Shown: positions 57,785 to 64,000 of the stretch, piece by piece
How positions within the stretch are numbered: the stretch's first letter is position 1
How the letters are laid out: every line of letters starts with the position of its first letter
Source: Botryosphaeria dothidea
Lineage: Eukaryota; Ascomycota; Dothideomycetes; Botryosphaeriales; Botryosphaeriaceae
DNA length: 64,000 nucleotides
NCBI GenBank assembly: GCA_011503125.2
Contig: WWBZ02000001.1
Coordinates: 1,488,001-1,552,000, forward strand
Reading direction: 5' to 3'
The notes under the pieces: generated by a model
Told to the model about the DNA's origin: nothing
What the model saw: the letters and a program-made list of their open reading frames with translations, nothing else
The model's database searches: none
Translations under genes and position numbers: made by a program

Positions 57785-59725
57785 GATGTAGGATCCTCGG
57801 GACCATCAGACCATCGATCGTCGCCCGAAGAGAGGCCTAGGGAGGAGGAAGCGAGGGAGCAGGAGCCATATGAGGACCTGAGGGACGGAGGAGGAAAATA
57901 GAAGGGAAACGTCCAAACAAGCATCTCACAGCCCCTCGTAGGAATCCCGGTCGCAGGCGTGAAGAGGACGACTAACGGGTTGGGGAAGGTGCGTCTTTGG
58001 GCCCGAGCGCTGTGTCGGCACAATATGCACGCGTTGATAGCCGATCATTGGCCAATGCCAGGGAGCTGTGATGGAGCGCTGATAAGCTTGTCCGGCGCAA
58101 GGCTCGCCGCTGACGGAGCAGGCGGGTGATCAATCAGGGACCCGGCGGCTGCAGTACTTCGGCTGAGGCTCTGGGAGCTGCTGGTTGCGGGCGTCGGCGG
58201 GTCGAGGCGGGTGCGCAATGCAGGTGGCGGAGTCAGGGAGCCCGGCACGGGGCGCGAATCAATGGAGAAGTTCGGGCCTTTCTGTCGTCCATGGTGCCTT
58301 CTCCTCCCTGGCAGTGATGTGCTCTGGTGGCGGCCTTACGGGCGCGCTGCCTTGGTTGGCCACGTGAAATGGTGCGGACCGGTGGCTGGTTGCGGAAACG
58401 ACATCGCCAGGCTCGGAACGATAGGGAGGCGGAGATTGGGGCAAAGAGTGCCCAGGAGCAGGCCTATGAGTTGCGAGGCGAGACTTCAAACGACCGGCCA
58501 AGCTGCGCTGAGTCGTTGCCTTCGCAGCCAAGTGTCTGTGTCGGCAATGCGTCGTTTCGGGCTCGTCAGAAGGCTTGCAGAATACGGCTTCTCCAACTCG
58601 TCCGTGGCTTGTGCCGGCATTCCTCGGCCTCCCCGTCACCATGCCGCGGCCTGCCCTTTCTGCGCAGAGCGGGCGTGAGAGACAAGGATGGTGGGCCGGG
58701 AGCGACATGCAGGCGCGGAAGGCTTGTGCAGATGCGGAGAGGGCGCCGGACAGGGTGGAGCAGAATCTGCGGGCGCTGCGACAAGGCAGGAAGGTTGCTT
58801 TGCGCCGCGTGGGCAGCCCTCACGTGCTCGACGGTGATGAATCTTATATTGGACTGGCCGCATGGTGGTGTGAATGGCGATAGCTCGAGGTCGAGGAGTC
58901 GCTGGTTGTCGGCCGGCTGCTTGGGCCCAAGGGCCGCCTGGCGTCGCGTCGCGGCAGCCAGTGGGCCGGCTCGCAGCGTCTCCGGCATCGGTCACCCCTC
59001 CCAGCCCAAGAACCACGGATCCACCACTCGCGCGATCGCCCTTCCCGACTTTCTTTCGTCGTCAGCTCTGGCAGCGATTAGCATGCTCATCATGAAAATC
59101 CAGAACTTTGCCGTAAGTATGCTGTCACATGCCGCCAAGAGGGACGATCGTCTATTCCGGGATGCCGTCGTGATTGCCTGAAATTTCCTCGCCGTCAATC
59201 TGCCTGCTTCTCCTGCCAACCCGTGGTGGTACATGCATTCCTTCAGCCTTATACAACCCCTGCCTTCTTCCATTTGTTATGGAGTCTTCTAGGGACGAAT
59301 CCGTTTCTCCTTCATCGAAACTCACCGTTGAGCGTCCACCTTCAACGGAGTCCATCAGACCTCATCCTCTACGCAAGCCGGTCGTATTACTCACCTTTCC
59401 AACTGGATTAGTTTTCGGCACCCAGATCTCAGACGAATAGATTGGCCTGGACATCTGCAAAACGCAATCAGCAAATATTGACTCCCCACCGAGGGCGAGT
59501 CAATCCTCTCGTCAATGGCCGACGCCGTATCATTATCCTCATCAGGAAGCTCAACGCGCACCCTCAACATCTTTGCACCCACTTTCTTTCGTATCAGACA
59601 TTTCCTTTAAATCGCTTGCACGGTATCTTGATATGCATTCAGATCAAAATTTCATTGTTTCTCTACCGCAACCCCATGCTAATAGTATTTACAAGAACCA
59701 ATTCTTCGCGACTTATTTCCCTTTC
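57785..59725. other. Intergenic, no supported gene
   Basis: About 1.9 kb between the second rhodopsin-like gene's start and the 3' end of the LPMO gene. It is GC-rich on the left and A/T-richer on the right. Several overlapping frames of 100-280 codons on both strands (58.2-59.2 kb) conflict with each other and show no motif. Confidence 0.55.
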
Positions 59726-60609
59726 TTAACCAGTCCAGACATCGGGGCCGGGAGCGGTGTAGGTCAGGGGAGTCTGGTAGATGTTGATGAGGATGCCGGG
59801 GTCACTGGCCTTATACGCGCCGGGGAACTTGACGCCGGTGGGGGTAGCAGAGCCGCCGCCGGTGACCTTGACCTGGAAGCAGGTCATGTAGAACTGAGCG
59901 CCACCCTCGCCGCTCGCGCTGTGCAGAGCAAGGGCCTCGGCGCGGACGAGGTAGTCGCCAGCAGCCAGAGTCTTGGGGACTGTGTCACAAAAGGTCAGTC
60001 TGCTGTTCTCTCATTTCGTTTTCTGTATCCCTTGCTCGTTCGCGTCCTTCAGGAGCAGAAGGGGTGGAGACGGATGGGATAAAGCATTAAAAATGGGTTG
60101 GAAGTGACTTACCAGTGAAAGCCCTCTTGCCGCAGTTAGCGTTCAGAATCTCAGTTCCCCACGAAGCCTCGGTGCCGTTGTAGGTGTCCTGCGCAACCTT
60201 GAACCAGTCACCGTCGCCGACGTTCGCGGTAGCGTCGGCAACCTTGGACATGTAGATCATGACGGGACCGAAGTGGTTGCCGCCGATGGCCTCGTTGTCG
60301 CAGCTGCGGTCATTGGGCTGCTGGTGCATCTCAACGGTCAAGCTGTCGCCGGCTGCGGGCTTTCGTTAGAATGTTTTAGCCAAGAGAAGGACACGTCAAC
60401 TTACCAGCAACGGAGCAGGTGGTGCTGGCGGCGCTGGGGCTGGCATTGCAGCGGATGTCATTGGAAGTGACATCAGTCACGGGGCTGTTACTCTGAGGCA
60501 GGCGAGCGCAAGTGCCCTCCTTGTCCTCAGTGCCAACCCAGAGCTCCTGGAAGGTGGCGTGGGCAGAGACGACCGAGGCGGTCGCCAGAATAGCGAGGAA
60601 GCCCTTCAT
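59726..60609 (-). CDS. AA9 lytic polysaccharide monooxygenase (GH61), secreted
   Basis: Three exons (60609-60405, 60352-60113, 59979-59726) with introns of 52 and 133 bp give 232 residues. The signal peptide MKGFLAILATASVVSA is followed by His17, which becomes the mature N-terminal copper ligand. His95 in GGNHFGPV is the second ligand of the histidine brace. The second-sphere His168 (ALALHSA) and Gln177/Tyr179 (GAQFYMTC) are also present. Other AA9 landmarks are CARLPQSNSPVTDV, MHQQPNDRSC and FPGAYKASDPGILINIY, ending in GPDVW. There is no carbohydrate-binding module; the protein stops two residues after the catalytic domain. AA9 enzymes cleave cellulose or hemicellulose chains oxidatively. 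It lies in tandem with the mannanase gene, 851 bp away. Confidence 0.96.
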
Positions 60610-61460
60610 GATGATGATTTGCAAGTGCAGGGTTTGAAGGTATCGACAAGAACGGTAAAAAGAACGAAGGTGATTTCGACCAGCGAAGGACTTGCTTTGA
60701 AGAAGGTAAAAGGCACAGCGACTGATGAGGCAGTGAAGAGCAAGAACATCCTTGAGCGACGGCTATAGAGCTTTATAACGGCAGGCACCTCACTGGTCGT
60801 GAGACCAAACCGCCAGCCTCTCGGCCGGTGTACCGAGAGATCATCGCTGCCTTTCGCCCCAATAGGATGAAAGGTACAGACTCCAGTGGACCTTTTTGCC
60901 GTCTTTCATCTGGCAAGTCGGCTCGAGACCGCCAGACGGCACTGCTTGTTTCTTCTTCGCGCTGCTTCGAATATAGCCGAGGCCGCATAAAACAGTCAGT
61001 CCGCTTTGGGCGCTTCCAGCTGCGGGACTGCATGAAGTTGGCATGGGAATGTCTAAAAGCGAAACGTCTTGGCGGTGGAATCGTGGTCGGTGCGAGATTT
61101 TGCGCAGCAAATTCACCAATAAGATCAACGGAAGCACAACCGAGTGTCACCATCGTGTTGAAACGAATCTGCTTCGCTGTTTCTCCACGTGTTTCCTCCC
61201 TATTAATTTGAAGCGGCACGACGGGCCTGCATTTCGGAGCGTCTACGACCGGAGTTTCCACAGCCGCCCCAGTAACAGCAGCACGGCCAATCACAGCAGA
61301 ACAGGTTAAAGTCGGCCAATTTAGATGACGGAACAGCCGCTGTCAATGCCGACGTGCATCAAGACTGGTCGCGAGACTGCTACGTCATTTTTGATTTGTT
61401 GTACAAGGACGATATATCGACAAGAAGGTGAGAATGTAAGCTGACAACCAGTATTCGGCC
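60610..61460. other. Intergenic region holding the LPMO promoter
   Basis: About 850 bp between the LPMO start and the mannanase stop. A TATA-like box is listed separately. Otherwise no coding signal. Confidence 0.6.
60771..60777 (-). promoter_or_regulatory. TATA-like box upstream of the LPMO gene
   Basis: The minus strand reads TATAAAG about 165 bases before the LPMO start codon. Distance and sequence fit a fungal TATA box of a strongly regulated secreted enzyme. Assigned by position only. Confidence 0.5.
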
Positions 61461-62778
61461 TTAACCGATCTGAGCGACGTGGTCGGTCACCAGGCACTCC
61501 CAATCATCAGTACCTGTGAAGATGGTGTTGCCATCATTGTTGGTCTGCCCCCAGCTGAGCGTTGTGCCGAAGTCCCAGAACTGATCGGCAGCGATGCCAG
61601 TCGTGTTGAGGGCCGTCTTCTGCCATTGGCCCTCAATGTTGCACTTATCGGACTGCACTCCGTATTCCTCAAAGACGCATGGCTTGCCTGCAGCAGCACA
61701 AGCAGCACCATGAGCCTTAACCCAGTCGGAACCGAAGGGCTCGTTGGATTGAGACCCTAAAAGAGCGGTCAGTATCATAAGACCATAGAACGAAAAGGGG
61801 CAAACTCACAGGAAGTCGGGTAAAGGTGGAACGTGCCATAGTCGAGAGTCTCGATCTCGAGGTTCTTGCCGTAGTCGACACCCTCACCAGTCTGAATCAT
61901 TGTCAGCTTATGGACAGCGGTAGCTACGGAATGCTTCATACCTGGTAGGGGTAGCTGCCATCGCCACCCGCCACTCCGAATCCTTCGTCACCGAGGGTGA
62001 CCATGTGGTTGGAGTCGAGGCTTTTGATATAAGCGCTGGTCTCCTTGGCCCAATCGTAGATCACAGACTTGGAACCATTAGCTTCTGGCATGATTAAAAA
62101 CAATATAGAGGCTGGTGCTTACGGTGTTGCAGCCATTGCAGCGGGGCTCGTTGGCCAACTCCCACGAGAAAATGGCCGTAGAGTTGGTGTAGCGAGAGAC
62201 AACGGCCTTGATGTACTTCTTGTATTGAGCCTGGATGTCGGCGTTTGCATACCAGTCGGGGTTGGCCGAACCGCCGAATCTCTTCATGTAAGCGGCCATG
62301 CCTCCATAATCAGTCCAGTTGTTGACGAAGTTGATGATCAACTTGATTCCCCGAGACTCAGCGGCCTTTACAACGTAGTCCAAACGCTGGAGACCATCGG
62401 CACCGGTGTTGATGACCGGATCCTGACCAGCGACGAATGATTGATACCACACAGTACCTGTGGTTACATTAGAGGATTTCGGTGATTATGCATTTGGTGA
62501 AACCTACCATCGGTAGGGACGGTGTTGACATCGTTGAAGCCCCAAATACGGAGGAGCTTAAGGCCAGATTCCTGGATGCGATCTAGCGCCGTGTCGATAT
62601 CCGCATCACCCGTGGTAAAACCAAGCCAGTAGGAGTTTGTACCGGCGTAGTATTTGGTCACACCGTCAATATTGAACTTCAAGCCATCGACGTGGGCAAA
62701 AGATGATTGACGTTTCATCGGGCTGGCAGCCACAAGGGTTGCAGCAGCAGTCAACCCAAGGATCGAAGAGTACTTCAT
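61461..62778 (-). CDS. GH5 (subfamily 7-type) endo-1,4-beta-mannanase, secreted
   Basis: Five exons (62778-62508, 62457-62123, 62067-61942, 61891-61810, 61756-61461) with introns of 50, 55, 50 and 53 bp give 369 residues. The signal peptide is [20 protein letters not shown], followed by the Lys-Arg site MKR. The catalytic barrel has [24 protein letters not shown] and WELANEPRC (acid/base Glu194). It continues with TFHLYPTSW and FEEYG (residues 300-304, containing the nucleophile Glu), then [17 protein letters not shown]. These are the marks of fungal Man5A-type enzymes that hydrolyse mannan and galactomannan. There is no carbohydrate-binding domain. A TATA-like box lies about 75 bases upstream. 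Confidence 0.96.
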
Positions 62779-64000
62779 TTTGGCTGAATGGTGTGATCGA
62801 GAAGGAATGTACTGGAAAGCCTGCACAGTACTGTCCACAGCTTGGGCGAAATATATAATGAACGAACGCTAAGACTTGGTGTGATCCAAGAGAGGAAAGA
62901 GTGGAACGCGCAGGAACTGAAGTGGTTGTCTTTGCGGACTTGCTGGGTCCGTTTCTTCCAGACAGTAGCGCCGGGTTTGTATAAGGAGTGGAGGCGAAAG
63001 GACTGGTGGACTGCCGAACCCCTCTCGTATACGGCTCCCCGGGAGCGAATCGCCACTAATAAGTTAAACATGCGTCACCAAGTGGGAAACTAATGAGTGG
63101 CAAGGTTCCCATCAGTAAACGCAAGCATCCAGGAACTTACCTGCAGCCCTTCCAAAATCCGGGGAAATTTCCATGAAACGCGGCTTTGATCGGACCTTGA
63201 AACAACGTGTGGATATCAACTCGACATTTTCCGAGCCGAAATTCGGTCACAGCATTCATCATGGCGGGAATCGCATCAACTCTAAAAGTTTAGGATTGGG
63301 CGCTAGAGACACCACAATAGCTTTTCGCAACTTCCGATTCTGGAGAGGATGGAGCGGAGAAGTCAATAATGGGCACACGCCGGGCGAGTAGCTCTGTGGC
63401 CAAGCGTAGCTTGTACCCAATGCCAACGGCGAGGCCGCAGCACTTGTACTGTAATGAGCTTCCGTGTCTGAAGTGGAATGGTCTGTCGATCTGGGGGCGG
63501 CTCTGAAGCAGAGCGGAGTTGGTGCGTTACAGCTTTGCCGGGTCGGCTAAGTGCAGCGGGCCTCACGTGACATGGCCTCAGCCTTTCTGTGAATACAAAT
63601 GCCGGGCGAGCTCGCTCATGGACTTGTATTATTATTCCGTGGCGTCATTCTCTGTACGGTGAGCAAGACCCCGGTCTGTTCCACAATCATCGTTTGCAGG
63701 GTCGAGGCGCTGGGCGTTTTCGTTCCCAGACTTCTTCACAGCCGCGGGCGGCTTGCATCCCCGTATCTTCAAGTCCTATTACAGGTGCGGAAAACAATCT
63801 TGGGGATTGACTGGATGTGATGGTAGTGTGGGTAAGTTGGCGCTAAAACTTGCAGCGAGGAGCAGCAACTTGCAGGTGGCCTGCTAGGCCCGAGGCCTCG
63901 AAAAGAGCGGCGTAGGATATTGGTCAATAGACTCTCGCAACTGCAAGTGCATATTCACCCATGCAAGACGAAGCATTCGTCCAAATGACTTCCCAAATTC
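62779..64000. other. Upstream region of the mannanase gene; rest gene-free
   Basis: The first few hundred bases hold the mannanase promoter. A GGCTAA (the core bound by XlnR-type xylanase regulators) sits at 63545-63550 on the plus strand, about 770 bases from the start codon; one hexamer is weak evidence. No gene was recognised to the window end. Confidence 0.5.
62850..62858 (-). promoter_or_regulatory. TATA-like box upstream of the mannanase gene
   Basis: The minus strand reads TTATATATTT about 75 bases upstream of the mannanase ATG, at a usual distance for a fungal TATA box with a short leader. Assigned by position and sequence only. Confidence 0.55.

Noticed and set aside
58211..59181. 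Frames of 155-284 codons in the gap left of the LPMO gene
   Set aside because: Mutually overlapping on both strands, Arg/Pro/Gly-rich, no motif; likely chance in GC-rich DNA.

Overview
The window looks like nuclear DNA of a filamentous ascomycete (Pezizomycotina, perhaps Dothideomycetes; the class is a guess). Supporting signs are short GT-AG introns (46-150 bp, one of about 250) with CTRAC/CTAAY branch sites, a HET-domain gene, a NACHT/ankyrin STAND gene, fungal rhodopsin-like membrane proteins, an AA9 lytic polysaccharide monooxygenase, and long gene-free gaps. Gene models below were built by splicing by eye. Except for the STAND gene, every complete model closes in frame over its predicted introns.

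Layout. 1-1255 (-): 5' part of a HET-domain gene running off the left edge. 3363-4582 (+): rhodopsin-like 7-TM protein. 4794-6864 (-): GMC oxidoreductase. 8209-14662 (-): a large STAND/NLR-like gene (phosphorylase domain, NACHT, ankyrin repeats, long unnamed C-terminal module) carrying two in-frame TGA codons and one or two frameshifts. 15896-17738 (-): MFS sugar transporter of the fucose-permease type. 20354-20848 (-) and 21881-24607 (+): a small coiled-coil protein divergent from a BRD8/Bdc1-like bromodomain protein. 29157-31508 (+): disordered Ser/Pro-rich protein. 35617-39355 (+): Ras-like domain fused to a RasGEF. 44143-47163 (-): protein with several Cys clusters. 48582-49899 (-): Ser/Thr-rich, probably GPI-anchored wall protein with an internal repeat. 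50926-51949 (-): histidine-phosphatase protein ending in a PCNA-box-like peptide. 55974-57784 (-): second rhodopsin-like protein. 59726-60609 (-) and 61461-62778 (-): AA9 LPMO and GH5 beta-mannanase, adjacent and co-oriented.

How they fit together. The left third is an accessory, self/non-self-recognition type region (HET gene plus decayed NLR) mixed with a secondary oxidoreductase and a sugar transporter. The middle holds housekeeping regulators (chromatin acetylation, Ras signalling). The right end carries plant-polysaccharide-degrading secreted enzymes, consistent with a plant-associated or saprotrophic lifestyle. The most notable points are the lesions of the NLR gene and its uncharacterised C-terminal module, the C-terminal PIP-box-like motif on a phosphatase-family protein, the degenerate Ras domain fused to its own class of exchange factor, and the repeated 15-residue motif of the wall protein. 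No tRNA, rRNA, CRISPR array or intact transposon was found.
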